Assembly: GCA_905250125.1 (NCBI GenBank)
Contig: CAJNOL010001134.1
Location: forward strand, 10,329-74,328
DNA: 64,000 nucleotides
Reading direction: 5' to 3'
Source: Rotaria sordida
Taxonomy: Eukaryota > Rotifera > Eurotatoria > Philodinida > Philodinidae
Position numbers and translations under genes: made by a program
Shown: one piece after another, positions 50,643-61,860 of the stretch
How positions within the stretch are numbered: the stretch's first letter is position 1
Layout: every line of letters starts with the position of its first letter
Notes under the pieces: generated by a model
Database searches by the model: none
Seen by the model: only the letters and a program-made list of their open reading frames with translations
Told to the model about the DNA's origin: nothing

Positions 50643-51984
50643 ATGAACCATTATTTTCAAACGATCATTTTTGCTCTCATCATATTGCTAATATCTGTTC
50701 AATCGTTTATTCTCATACCTCCACAAGATATTAAAGTAACAAATAACATCCGATGTTATTCGAGCAAAAGTCCCATATTACGTAACGATTATCAATTGTG
50801 TGCTTTTCGCGTCTATGATGGTGGTTATACATTAAGTCAACTCATAGAATACACAATACGTGATGGTATTTGGTATACTAATACATTTCGACAATTAATC
50901 AAACGTTGCCACGGATTTTCAACAATATCTGATACTGGTGTCGGCATATGTCCTCCGTTACCCTACGAAACTTTTAAGAACATGACAATCTGTATTTGTG
51001 GAGGAGATCTTTGCAATATTGATTTGGGTACTTGTATGATTTGGAATCGCAATTTTTCTTTGTTGCAACCACTGCCAGCTGTTCTGACAGATCTGTCGAA
51101 TCCTGTGCCATGTTCTGGAATAGGAGATCTATTGCCGTTACCAAAGTTGTGTACGGAACATCCGTTGATTAACACTTCAAGTTGCGTAAATTACATTAGA
51201 AGTAACAGTGTATTTTGCAGTGTTAGCATGATAGAAGACGTGATCACTCAAGAGGCACTGAGTACCGAAAATTATGAACGAGACTTGATCGAACAATACC
51301 ACTTATCACGTATAAGCGGTAATAGTCGTAACATTAATTTCACCGAAACTTTTGTAGTCTTTACACGCATCACTCCTTTTTCCACGGATACGATCTGTGT
51401 TTGCAACACATTCTCGTATTGTAATACAAATAGCAGAACATGTAAATCAATGACGCCCGAAAGTACAACCACAGTAACCATCACATCCACATCTACATCC
51501 ACGTCCACATCCATTTCCACATCCACAACGCTGTCAACATCATCAGCGCACAATAACTCGACAGCCAAAACTATTGTAGTCTCGACCACAACACTGTCAA
51601 CATCATTAGCGCACAAGAACTCGGCAGCCAAAATCACTATAATCTCGACCACTACGGATGATACTAATACGGCTTCTTCGGTAAGCCTATCATCTTTGAA
51701 AGCTGCAGCAACAACATCCAAAGAAATCTCTGTTACCCAAGTTGCCAACACACAAAGTAGGCTATTGTTATTAGCATTTTCAGATTATTTAACTATTGTT
51801 TGTATTTGATCTAGGCCAACAAACAGCACGAGACAAAATAGATTTCGGATTTGCGATTACGATTGGTATCATTTGTGGTATCATTTTCTTGGCATTGATC
51901 ATCACCATCATTGGAATTGTCAGATTTCAAATGTGCCGTTCTGATGGTCGTGGTAGTTACCAACTCGTGCCTTCTGAAGAATAA
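50643..51984 (+). CDS. Type I membrane protein, two three-finger-like domains and mucin stalk
   Basis: Exons 50643-51756 and 51815-51984 join across a 58-nt GT-AG intron (phase 1), giving 427 residues. Residues 1-22 are a signal peptide. A first Cys-rich domain spans about 38-125 and ends CICGGDLCN. A second spans about 157-261 and ends CVCNTFSYCN. The C-x-C...CN ending is typical of Ly6/uPAR and type I/II receptor ectodomains. Residues 270-371 are a Ser/Thr stalk, likely O-glycosylated. One membrane segment lies at about 382-406, followed by a 20-residue tail (GSYQLVPSEE). There is no kinase domain, so it is not a TGF-beta receptor. It could be an adhesion or decoy receptor. Ligand unknown. 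Confidence 0.75.
51481..51660 (+). repeat. Stalk-coding microsatellite and 63-bp duplication
   Basis: An ACATCC/ACGTCC hexanucleotide tract (about 51484-51526) codes Ser-Thr. It is followed by two copies of a 63-bp, 21-residue unit starting CTGTCAACATCA at 51531 and 51594. Length polymorphism of the stalk is to be expected. Confidence 0.7.
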
Positions 51985-53879
51985 ATTATTGCATTTTGAA
52001 ACAGAACTTATTCGAACCTCGAAAAAGAAATGTTTGTTTGTTTGTTTTTTTGTTTTCTTACAAGATCTTCATGGGACTAATTTCCACCAATAACGTCTAC
52101 TTCACAATAACTTTTATTTCTCGTATAAAAATTTTTAATACGTTCCTTTTTTTTTTGAATTCATATGACATATTATTTAGATTCGACAAAATGCAAGAAG
52201 TGCCTATTCGAAATGGTATGGAGAAAACAAGATCCATACTCTAGTTTTGAAAGTTTTTTAAGTAGAAATCTTGCACGATTTATGCCTTAGATACAATGTC
52301 ATTAGTATTGCCATGACGTCAAGGCATTGAAGTGATATCAGTTGCCAAATAAATTTTTTCGAGTATCGTGATGGCTTTTTTTGAGATTAATAAGAATGTT
52401 GTTCTCACACAACATAAATCAACTTGATCAATAATATTTTGCTTTCTGTATATACTTTTCAAAGTTTGCTATTTCAAACAGAAAGTTAAATTGTAATTCA
52501 ATTATTACAACTATTATGTTCTTTGTCATGATCATCTTCGAAAGGTCTATTATTCAGGTTATCTCGCAATATAGAATTGTTATTATATTCTTCTTCTCTT
52601 GAATGTTTTCGGTTTTTTTCATCGATGCTGTTGATCTGCTAGTATTTTTTTATGCTCTTTTCAATTGTTCAATTGATGAAGAAAAGAATTCTATTAACAT
52701 AACCTTGATAAACATTCACATATAAATAATAATTGATTTATTTTATTAAAATGTACCTTCAATCATTATTTTATTTTTAACTTAAAGACAGTCAATATCC
52801 GATAGTAATGCTTTTCTTCTCAAACGCGAAAAATGAAATCGTAATATTCATTCTGAAAGCATAATGGGAACGTGGGAATCGAGAAAGTTCTGGCGACAGA
52901 ACACTACCATACCCACAGCCTTTGATTTTTGTGGTCTTCTAGGGACAAGTGATAATTTTTTGGATGTTGAATATCTCGAGAATAACACATTCTTCTCCTC
53001 TGAAAATTTTAGAGAATTCTAATAACAATAGAATCTACCTTCAGGCAAATTTCATATTTTCGAAAATACTTATCTATGGGTTGAAAATATGATAAAATGG
53101 TCGTAACATTCGACTAATAGGTCATGGGCACTGATTTTTTTTGGATTTTCCTAGTCCCACTGAGGTCTACCTTAACCGTGAGAAAATTGAGACAGGTTTC
53201 TTGTGTGAAATGAAAGAACAAGTATAGATGTGAAGTAGAAAATTGAACATATTGAAAGTGAAAACAATCCATGCGCTTAATGAAAAAAGGGACATTTTCG
53301 AATGATATTTTTTCTATTGTTAGAAAAAAAAATTAATGTACATAGAGAAACTGTATTCAACTAAAAACTTTGCTTTTTAAACAACAATCAATGTCTGTGA
53401 GAGGAAGCTACAGACTTGGATTGAAACGTGTGCTCACTACTTAACCGCGAATTTCTTCCTAAAATGCCAACTCGACTCACTTTATGATTACTGATCTTGT
53501 TGATTGTCGCCGTCTTTTCTGGCTGATGAACAACTAGTAGTGTTAATTTTGACAATATTCTATTATATAGCAATACATGTATTAATTATGTTGCTTTATA
53601 GAGATGTCACTTAAAGAATCAAGTTGATACATAGATCATTGTATATAAGCAAAACAAGTACATTATAATCAAATACATTGTAACGATATTCGATGGACAA
53701 AATGTTTTACTCGGATGTTTGAAAAATTTCGAAAATTTTATCACATCAAACGAATCTATAGACATTTTTACTAGATTTTTCTGATTAAAAAGTAACCGTT
53801 ATGTGTATTCTAATTTTATTATTAATATATAGAATAATGTAACTTCATAATTGAAATATCCATATATTCACCGTATCAT
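51985..53879. other. Intergenic, no supportable gene
   Basis: 3' flank of the three-finger gene. Contains a diverged dispersed repeat near 52930 and a weak hairpin-like pair near 52868. No coding region recognised. Confidence 0.4.
52930..53170. repeat. Diverged dispersed repeat, third copy
   Basis: Blocks GTTGAATATCTCGAGAA, CTGAAAATTTTAGAGAATTC, TAGAATCTACC, CAAATTTCATA and CTAGTCCCACTGAGG run in the same order as in the right arm of the palindrome in the lyase intron (TTCAATATCTTGAC, TGAAGGTTTTAGGGTATTC, TTAGACCTATC, CAAAATTTCAGA, CTAGTCTTACTGAG). Confidence 0.5.
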
Positions 53880-54880
53880 ATTGCCCTTCAAGGACTACTT
53901 TATAGAAGTCGGATGCCTATCTTTTTATATCAACGATAATCATGTTTTTGTCTATAGGTACTGTTTTGATTAAATGGTAAGTGTCTGTCATACCATCCTT
54001 AAACGAATTTGTAATTGATAGCCATACTTTTACATTTCGAGCCGGATCCAAAACTGTCCAACTAATTTGTAAACTAACATTATGTAAACTGACGTTCGGT
54101 TTTATTAATGATACTTTTTCTGTTAACGGTATTCAATCTAATTCTCTTTAAGTTTCAATTGAAATGCTAGGACCAATCAATTTTGCAATTGTTGGATATA
54201 TATCAATTATAGCAGGTTGAAAATCATGAAAATAAGTATTCATTTCTTGACTATTTGTTATTATCCAAGTTGTTCGTTCTCTATCAGTCTGATCATCATG
54301 TTCTTTGCCTGTTATCGGTTCTCTGCCATGATCTGTCCTTATAATGATTAACCAATCTTCTTGATGATGTGTCATTCGATAATTGATAGCTTCTCAAATT
54401 TTCCCTATCTAATGATCAACATTATTGACTGCTTGGTTAAATTGTTCACTGTCTCCAAATAGATGTCCTACGTCATCCGTATATTGTAAATAAACCCAAG
54501 AAAGATCAGATCCATATATTTTGATACATGTGAAAAATATTCTTATAATGATAATTGAGAGATTCAACATCATTATCATACACATTGTGTTTATTAGCTT
54601 ATGTACTAGTAAGTAGATTCATATAATCAGGTGCTAAAATAGGGGGTGGTTGTGTATAAGGGCCATTATCACCTCCAACATAAGCTCTTGTATAGCTTAC
54701 AATTTTTTGAATTTTCTTCATGTTTGGAATTGAAAGATTTTCTATGACATCTGCAGGAATACCATCTACAATTATAAACAAAATTTTTCGATGCGTTGAT
54801 CCTTGTTTATCTAATCTTATGTCAACTCTGGCAATAACGACTATTAATGGATTCAGAGTGCTAATGAATACAATGACGTT
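53880..54880 (-). pseudogene. Alkaline-phosphatase-superfamily phosphodiesterase pseudogene
   Basis: The 5' part reads LFIIVDGIPADVIENL, ending in APDYMNLLTST where the family has its nucleophile region. The middle gives LSWVYLQYTDDVGHLFGD. The 3' part gives the metal-binding TDHGREPITGKEH then DIYPTIAKLIG. A beta-rich tail follows (KPNVSLHNVSLQISWTVLD). The blocks fall in different frames with several stops, so it is a pseudogene of a type I phosphodiesterase/nucleotide pyrophosphatase-like enzyme. The metal ligands Asp and His of TDHGR persist. Live relatives are secreted or membrane-anchored hydrolases of phosphodiesters; the substrate cannot be told. Confidence 0.7.
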
Positions 54881-55505
54881 TGAAAAGTCTTGATTTTACT
54901 AGAAAGGAAGTGAAAAAAAAAGTGTTATCAACTCGAAAGGTTCTTACATAATAATAGTTGAAACTGAAAGGGTATAAATACCGAATTGCCATCATATTCG
55001 TATTCACTCTTGTTTATATTTTGTTCATACGACAATCGACATATGTTTTGGTTATTGTAATGATTTTGCTTCAAATCGATATATGACGCATCGTTCTCTT
55101 TAATTTTGTAGTTTTCTAGTCTCTTCTATTAGTAATGAGTTATTATTATTTTTGCTTGGTGTTTACGATCGAAGTTGCCACATATCGTTTTCTTATTGTT
55201 TATTACCCCTTTCATGTTCTCTTTTGTTGCTTAATAAACCGTTATCATAATAGAGAGACGTTGAATAGAAACATAGGAGTTAACACCGTTTCATTGAGAT
55301 AAGAACAAAACAAATGAAGATAAAAGGTAAATAGCGATCTTTGCCTTTTTCTTATCATAAAAAAGAAAAACGAATGTATGTGACTAAGCTATTCAGGTAT
55401 AACTGCAGTTGTACCGCTATTCATTTGAAAAAGTAAGCAGCTGATCGTAGAATAATTTCTAAAAATACTTTTATTAAATTTTTAGATACGAAAACTCTTA
55501 CAATC
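54881..55505. other. Upstream region of the hydroxy-acid oxidase gene
   Basis: No gene. The last 60 nt before the start codon are AT-rich with AAAATACTTTTATTAAA; no clear core promoter element stands out. Confidence 0.35.
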
Positions 55506-56699
55506 ATGCAAGACGTTAAAGAAGAAGTGGAAAAATGCCAGAAGAAATTACGACGAGCTTTATTAAATATTGAAGATTATCATCAACAGGCAAAAGAAAC
55601 ATTACAACAAATGGCTTATGATTACTATAGTAGTGGTTCTGATGATCAACTAACATTGATTGATAATCAAGAAGCATTTCGTCGAATAAAATTGCGTCCA
55701 AAAATACTTATTGATGTTTCATCACATTTATCTATAGATTCAACAAATTGTAAGGTACAACTTTTAAATTCTACAACAACAATTCCGTTTCCATGCATTA
55801 TTGCTCCTACAGCTTTTCATCGTCTAGCCAATAGTGAACATGGAGAATTAGCAACTGTTCGAGCAGCTGTTGCTTGCTCAACAATTATGTGTGTTAGTAC
55901 CGTTGCAACAACACGTATGGAATTGATTGCCGATGAGTATCGGCGACAAATTAAAGATAATTATCCTGATAGTCATTCACAACTATGGTATCAATTATAT
56001 GTATTTACAAATCGACAATATTCACAAAATTTAATCAAACGAGCTGAAAAATGTGGTTATAAAGCTTTAGTTATTACAGTTGATACGTGTGAATTAGGTA
56101 ACAGAGAATTGGATATTCATAATAATTTTTCATTACCTGATGGTATTCGAGCTGAAAATTTGATTGATGATAATAATATTTTAGCATTTGGCTATCCTAA
56201 TGTACCATATGATTCATCATTATCATGGAAAGATCTTAATTGGATACGATCAATTACATCATTACCTATTATTCTCAAAGGTATAATCCATCCGGATGAT
56301 GCTCGCGAAGCTGTTAAACATGGTGTACAAGGAATTATTGTATCGAATCATGGTGGAAGACAATTAGATACATGCCAAAGTACAATTGATGCTTTGCCAG
56401 ATATTGTGAAGGCTGTTGCTGGTAGCAGTCATCAAATAGATATTTATGTTGATGGTGGTATACGACGAGGAACAGATATTTTGAAATCTATAGCATTGGG
56501 TGCAAAAGCAGTACTTATCGGACGACCAGTATTATGGGGTTTAGCAGTGGATGGAGAGCAAGGTGTGAGAAATGTATTGGAAATATTGAAAAGAGAATTT
56601 CGAGTGGCTATGATGTTATGTGGATGTCAAACTATTGACGATATTAGAAAAAATAATCTTTTAGTGATGAATAAAAATAATAATAGATCGAAATTATAA
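55506..56699 (+). CDS. FMN-dependent (S)-2-hydroxy-acid oxidase, peroxisomal
   Basis: Single-exon gene of 397 residues, near the usual 360-370 with a longer N-terminus. All catalytic residues of the glycolate/lactate oxidase family are present. They are Tyr41 (DYYSSGS), Tyr165 (YQLYVF), Asp193 (VDT), Lys258 (ILKGI), His282 and Arg285 (SNHGGRQLD). The phosphate-binding DGG at 316-318 and GR at 339-340 are also present. The enzyme oxidises 2-hydroxy acids to 2-oxo acids and reduces O2 to H2O2. The last three residues are SKL, the canonical peroxisomal import signal, so location can be read from the sequence. Chain-length preference (glycolate versus longer hydroxy acids) is not predictable. Animal HAO genes usually have introns; the intronless structure suggests retroposition or acquisition. 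Confidence 0.92.
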   Translation: MQDVKEEVEKCQKKLRRALLNIEDYHQQAKETLQQMAYDYYSSGSDDQLTLIDNQEAFRRIKLRPKILIDVSSHLSIDSTNCKVQLLNSTTTIPFPCIIAPTAFHRLANSEHGELATVRAAVACSTIMCVSTVATTRMELIADEYRRQIKDNYPDSHSQLWYQLYVFTNRQYSQNLIKRAEKCGYKALVITVDTCELGNRELDIHNNFSLPDGIRAENLIDDNNILAFGYPNVPYDSSLSWKDLNWIRSITSLPIILKGIIHPDDAREAVKHGVQGIIVSNHGGRQLDTCQSTIDALPDIVKAVAGSSHQIDIYVDGGIRRGTDILKSIALGAKAVLIGRPVLWGLAVDGEQGVRNVLEILKREFRVAMMLCGCQTIDDIRKNNLLVMNKNNNRSKL

Positions 56700-59112
56700 A
56701 ATAATAAAATTACTATGACGACGACAATTCGAATAATTGAACATAATCATTACGTATTTATGTATTGAGTACAATATCAGTTTGATTGTTTATTTGATTA
56801 ATGCTATAGGATTATAATAAAATTAGATATAAAGAATTATTTAGTTCACTTGCACAATAACTAAAAAAAAAGACTTCAGTGGATCTACTTCTATTATCGC
56901 GTAAAGCATAAAATCGAGAGTAGAGTTTTTCTCGACACTATTCCGAATATCTTTTATAAGACTTCAACTATGAACATGAAGCTACAAAATTGCCCGTGCG
57001 AATTATTTTTAATTGTATTTTTATATAGTCATATTTTGACAAAGTCACGGTTGATCAGTGTTCATGCGTCAAATTTAGAATAAAAACACTGTTTTTTTCC
57101 ACGAATCTGAACAAAAAAAGGTTTTATAGACACTATATTGTTCGCCATTATTTTGCAGCATTCGGATCCATCATTTTATCGATAAATAAAGTTCCACATG
57201 CCTTTACTATATCATAGATAGGAGACTCTAATCTGCTATAATCCTGAGATGCAATGATGTTTCTGTTATCTAGGACGATTCTCACTCCGCCAACAGCTAT
57301 AATCATAAAATTTTCAGGGAGTACTTGATTAGAGCAGACAACTTATTAGAGAAAACATCTAAAGATAAGTTCATAAATCAACCAAATTATAATCGTTTGA
57401 TACGACATTTTTATTGCTGATTGAGTCAGCAGTGAGTTCTCTAATGAGGTCTTAAGTACTGTGAGACTTGTTGTTAATTCTGAAATATTCTCGACTGAAT
57501 AAAAGATCTTTTTCTATAGTTAAAATACATCCCCCCCCCCCCAAATGATTTACATTCAGATATTTTTTATTTGATGACAATTTTTTTTCAATTGTGTGTA
57601 AACGATAGATGAAAATTATCTTGAAATACATTTTCAGCTAATCGACTCGAAATCAATATGAGAATTTTAGATTTTGTTGATAGTTTTCTCAAAATATTAT
57701 TTATATTCACAACCATAATACAGTCTATGATGTCGATTTTAATATTCGAATAAACATAATGATTGTATTTATGTATTATTATAAAACAAATGATAAGAAA
57801 TATTGTGGATAACCATGATTTTATTATTCATCAATTGATAACAAGAGGATATGGATGTGGGTGAGTTTGAATCAAAATGTACCAAACAATGTGAATTCTA
57901 TTGGTCTTTACATTGTTTGAGACTCGTTGCGTAGGAAACTACTCAAAAACGACATATAACGGAAAAAAGACATTGACTTCAATTAGACAATAGTGGATTT
58001 ATACGACATTCATATAATAGTGTATTAGAGACATTTGTATGTTTTTCGATAAACTCTTATAGCCAAAGGCTGATGATAGGCTCTTCTCTGAGTATTGTCA
58101 TCTAAGATATGTGATCCAGATATGACATGTAAATATCGATCGGTAAAGAAAAAACGTTGAAAAGAATGCGATGTTTCCTTTCTTTTAATCTACCCTGCAT
58201 TCGAGTTTTTTTATCCTAATTTTATTTATGGGCACCCCTGTACTACCTCAAAATAAATTCTAGAAAGTTTTGATAGGCAGTGTCACGTAAGTACGTTTGC
58301 TATTAATTGACATATTCTCCATTTGCTTCATTCCAAGAGATTTTATACTAATTTTTATAAATTATATTGCGAAAAATAATTATAAAACATGTGTAACATT
58401 CTTGTTACTATGGGACTCAAAGTGTTAAAGTATGTTGGCCATAAATTAGGCTCGACGCACTAGTATCATTTTGTAGAACTTTAAAAAGCCTATGGAATGA
58501 TATTTAATTCAAAGTGGATCGTTGTCTTTCATAGCTCAATAGTGAGGGAGTTTTGTCATGGGTATATTTCATATTCTACGTTTAAGCGAACCATATCATC
58601 TAAGAGGAAAAGGGAAATAACAATTTTTTGTCATACTCTGATATACTATTGGATAGAGGAAAGAAAGAGCTTCTATTTGGTCTAATAGTTAAATTAAAGG
58701 AGCTGAAGAAGAGAGAGAGAAACGTTGCAGGTAAATACAACACTGCACGACACTGTAGGAGATCGATAATATCGAGTTTTGAGTCAGGTGAGCGCAACCG
58801 AAATTAAGTCTAACAGTCTAATTTGAGCGGCAACTGACATCTCACACTCAGATTGACTATTCAGGAAATAATAAACTCAGTTTCGAGAAGGATCCAATTT
58901 TATTACTTAGTGAACTCCTGCTTTTTATTTTTTTCTACGCTTCTGTCTCTATTTATAGGCAGAAAAGGTACGATAAGATAAGATATGCTTCATTTTATTC
59001 TCATATAAAATGTTCGAAACATTTCAAAATATAACAGAAGAACTTTATCAAAGAATTGTAAGAGTTTTTAATTTGAAATCAACCGATTGGTGCTTTAGAT
59101 ATTTACGAAATA
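56700..59112. other. Intergenic, including a C12 homopolymer
   Basis: AATAAA at 56703-56708 is a likely polyadenylation signal of the oxidase. A run of twelve C stands at 57531-57542. A lone G/T-rich arm (GATATGGATGTGGGTGAG) lies at about 57848. No supportable gene otherwise. Confidence 0.4.
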
Positions 59113-59379
59113 ATGTCTGGACGTAAAGAATGGCCTGAATTGGTTGGACAAACATTCCAAGTAGCATGTCGAAAAATTTCAGAATTTGATAGTAGTAAGT
59201 TTAATCATTCAATTTAAATCTATATTCACTAAAATCTATCTTTCGTTCCTATCATAGATTTAACTCCATACAATGCAAGGAATGGAATTGAAGATCGAAT
59301 GTATGATCCAACCCGTGTTGTATGTGTCACAAATGATAATGATATTATAACTGCAGTTCCATGTTATAATAATCAATAG
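59113..59379 (+). CDS. Potato inhibitor I family serine protease inhibitor
   Basis: Exons 59113-59194 and 59258-59379 join over a 63-nt GT-AG intron (phase 1), giving 67 residues, the family's usual size. The start GRKEWPELVGQ carries the conserved Trp-Pro-Glu-Leu-Val-Gly. The reactive loop reads NGIEDRMYDPTRVV, followed by DIITAVPCY, as in eglin/CI-2. Counting back from the conserved Arg (Arg47) as in eglin c puts P1-P1' at Arg41-Met42, which predicts trypsin-like targets. Cys19 and Cys63 might form a disulfide, as in some plant members. No signal peptide is visible, although a non-coding leader exon may end just before at GGTGCTTTAG. The family is known mainly from plants, fungi, bacteria and a few animals, so horizontal origin is possible. 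Confidence 0.85.
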
Positions 59380-60820
59380 AACATATCAATGACGATACTA
59401 GCCTGATTAATATTTTGAACTCGGGTTTCTAATTACTTAGAAAAGATACACGTTTTTTCCTTTATATACTTGATTAGTTTATTTAAACGGCAATTTATTT
59501 TTATTTGTCTTCTCTGTTTATTTTTATTCAACTATTAATTAAAAGAAAGAATTGCTTTTATTAGTGTCTGAAGAAATGATGAAGCGTACTCTAGAGAAGT
59601 CAAAGCATATGTTTAACGTGAAAGCGTGATGTCATTGTGAGATCATTTTCCCATAAACTCAGATACATCGTATGAATGTTATGATTCGTGTCTTACTTGA
59701 TTTGTTTAGTAATTTGTGAAATGGATGCGATCATGATTCATTGAGAAAACACACAAAGATCTGTACAACCGCTCAATTCTGACGTGAATGAATTCAGATG
59801 AAATTGACATATCTCGTGATTTACAAATCTTTGCTCGATTAGGTGAGAGTGTATGAAAGGGACATGATGAGGTAACAATATGGGTTAGTATGACAGACAG
59901 GTTGACTAGGTAATGATGATGATCAAGTAACTAGTGTTAGACTATCATCCTTAAAATCTAACATGAACGCTCAAACTATTTATATTTCGATCTTGCAAAG
60001 TAGACAGGTGTAGTTATGGATGTACGATGCGCATATTGCCTTCAAGCCACGAACACAAACACCCACATTCGAAAAAATGAACTTTTTCTATGAACATTGC
60101 ATATCACGACCCTATAGAGAACAGATAATATTAAGTTTTAAGTCATCCATGCACAGTCAGAATGAGAGCGAATCAATTAGTTCGAACTGAAATTCACTAC
60201 TCCGTCCTGTAATTCATGATGATGAAAAAAAAGAAAAACAAACAAATAAAAGGGTCTGACTGTGGATGTGAATGTCGACCACTCTACCATCTGCACCCAC
60301 AAATAGGTTTTTCCAGTATAATATATTAAGTGCAAACATATTCGAAATAATCAGAGCGTATCTATCAAATATGAAAATTATTTTAACCTCTTTGACAATA
60401 TACAATAAACTTATGATAGTCAACGTTTGTGAGTTTCACACTTTCATTCCTCATCAAGGCGCACTAACAAGTTTTTTCTAATGATTTCACGAAAATTTTC
60501 ATATGATTGTATGTTAATCGGACAAATAAATCAACACCATCAAATTTACTGAGTTTGAATAACTCAAAATCAATTCAATGCCATTCAAATGAATATCGTG
60601 AACGATCGTAGCAATTTATGATAAAAAATTCTACGTATGTAATGAGTTTATGGCTTTGGTACTACATCAGTAGAATTCTGTGTTTTGCGAAACATACAGT
60701 TTCGTTTGAAGTGTGACATGTTGATGTCACAATCTTCTTTTCTTTTTTCTTGCTACCGATTACAATAGAAGAAAAAAAGATTGACTCGTCAATTGTAAGT
60801 ATATGCCATTCTGTTGACAG
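59380..60820. other. Intergenic, no supportable gene
   Basis: Contains a hairpin at 60250 and a single C/A arm (ACACAAACACCCACATTC) near 60052. No coding region was recognised. Confidence 0.4.
60250..60302. repeat. Telomere-like hairpin (diverged)
   Basis: G/T arm AGGGTCTGACTGTGGATGTG and C/A arm ACCATCTGCACCCACA around GTCGACCACTC. The arms pair imperfectly. Confidence 0.5.
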
Positions 60821-61860
60821 AAGATCGAACATGCGCATACATATGCATGTCTAGTGGGTGATTTCGAAACAGCGAAAAAATTCATTGGTCAGTTATTGAA
60901 TGAATCATATTTCTGGGATGAAATGCAAAATTTACCCTCGTTGCTCAATGAAGTTGGACTGATTTGTGAAGAACAGGGTGATTTTGTAACGGTAAATGTA
61001 TACTATTAAATATTTATGGATATGAAACAAAAACGACAATTAATCTGTAGAAGAGATACGATTTCATCGATTTTAGAACAAGCACCATTTCAAACTATTT
61101 CAAAACATATTCATGATATGAATAATGAAAATAATGAAAAATTCTTTGAAAAATGAAGAGAAAAACGATGTACCGAATAGGAAAAAGTCAGCCGATTATT
61201 GCCAACAAATCGGTTATATCTATGAACTACAGGAAAATGACAAAGAAGCTCTTAATATGTATCAAAAAAGTTTGAAATTATTTGTACCTGTTGATTTAGA
61301 AGTTATGCAAATCTATTCCAGCATGACTCTTCTATATGCTAAACAAAACGATTGGTCAACATCGAATACATACATAGAAGAAAACATTAGAACAGTTATA
61401 TAGCAAACCTCATAGCGATACATTCATAGAGATCTATGAAAAAATTGGTCTTACATACGAAATTCAAGAACGATACATAGATGCTATTCAAATATACGAG
61501 AAAATCTTATCTTTTATTCCGGATGAATACTATTATGATGAGATAGTTCTCGCTCATATCGGTTATGTCTATGAGAAACAACAGAATTACATCAATTCAT
61601 TGCAAATCTACAAACGATTATTATCTCTTCAATTGGATGTGCTTTATCGTGATCATCCACAATTGGCAGATACGTATGCGTCGATAGCCAACTCATTCTG
61701 TGGTCAACATAAATATCAAGAAGCTTATACAAATTTAACGAATGCATTCCATATTGATCTTCTTACAATGAGTACAAATCATTCCTGGGTAAAAAAACGT
61801 CAAGGAGAAATCGAGGGTAAATCCATGGGAAACGTACCACATTCACATCAACCTTCTTAG
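60821..61860 (+). pseudogene. Kinesin-light-chain-like TPR protein, frameshifted
   Basis: An exon starting after TTGACAG at 60820 reads KIEHAHTYACLVGDFETAKK and LNEVGLICEEQGDF, to a donor near 60990. A later exon gives tandem TPRs. They are CQQIGYIYELQENDKEAL, YEKIGLTYEIQERYIDAI, AHIGYVYEKQQNYINSL and TYASIANSFCGQHKYQEA, each with the G/A-Y-A spacing of 34-residue TPR units. The frame shifts near 61110 (out of ILEQAPFQTISKHI) and again near 61390, where one frame ends ENIRTVI-stop while another continues LEQLYSKPHS. The last frame runs into the left arm of the adjacent inverted-repeat element. TPR proteins are protein-interaction scaffolds; this copy appears broken. Confidence 0.65.

Noticed and set aside
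50963..51751. Antisense frames over the three-finger gene
   Set aside because: Asp/Val-rich strings are the reverse complement of the Ser/Thr-coding microsatellite.
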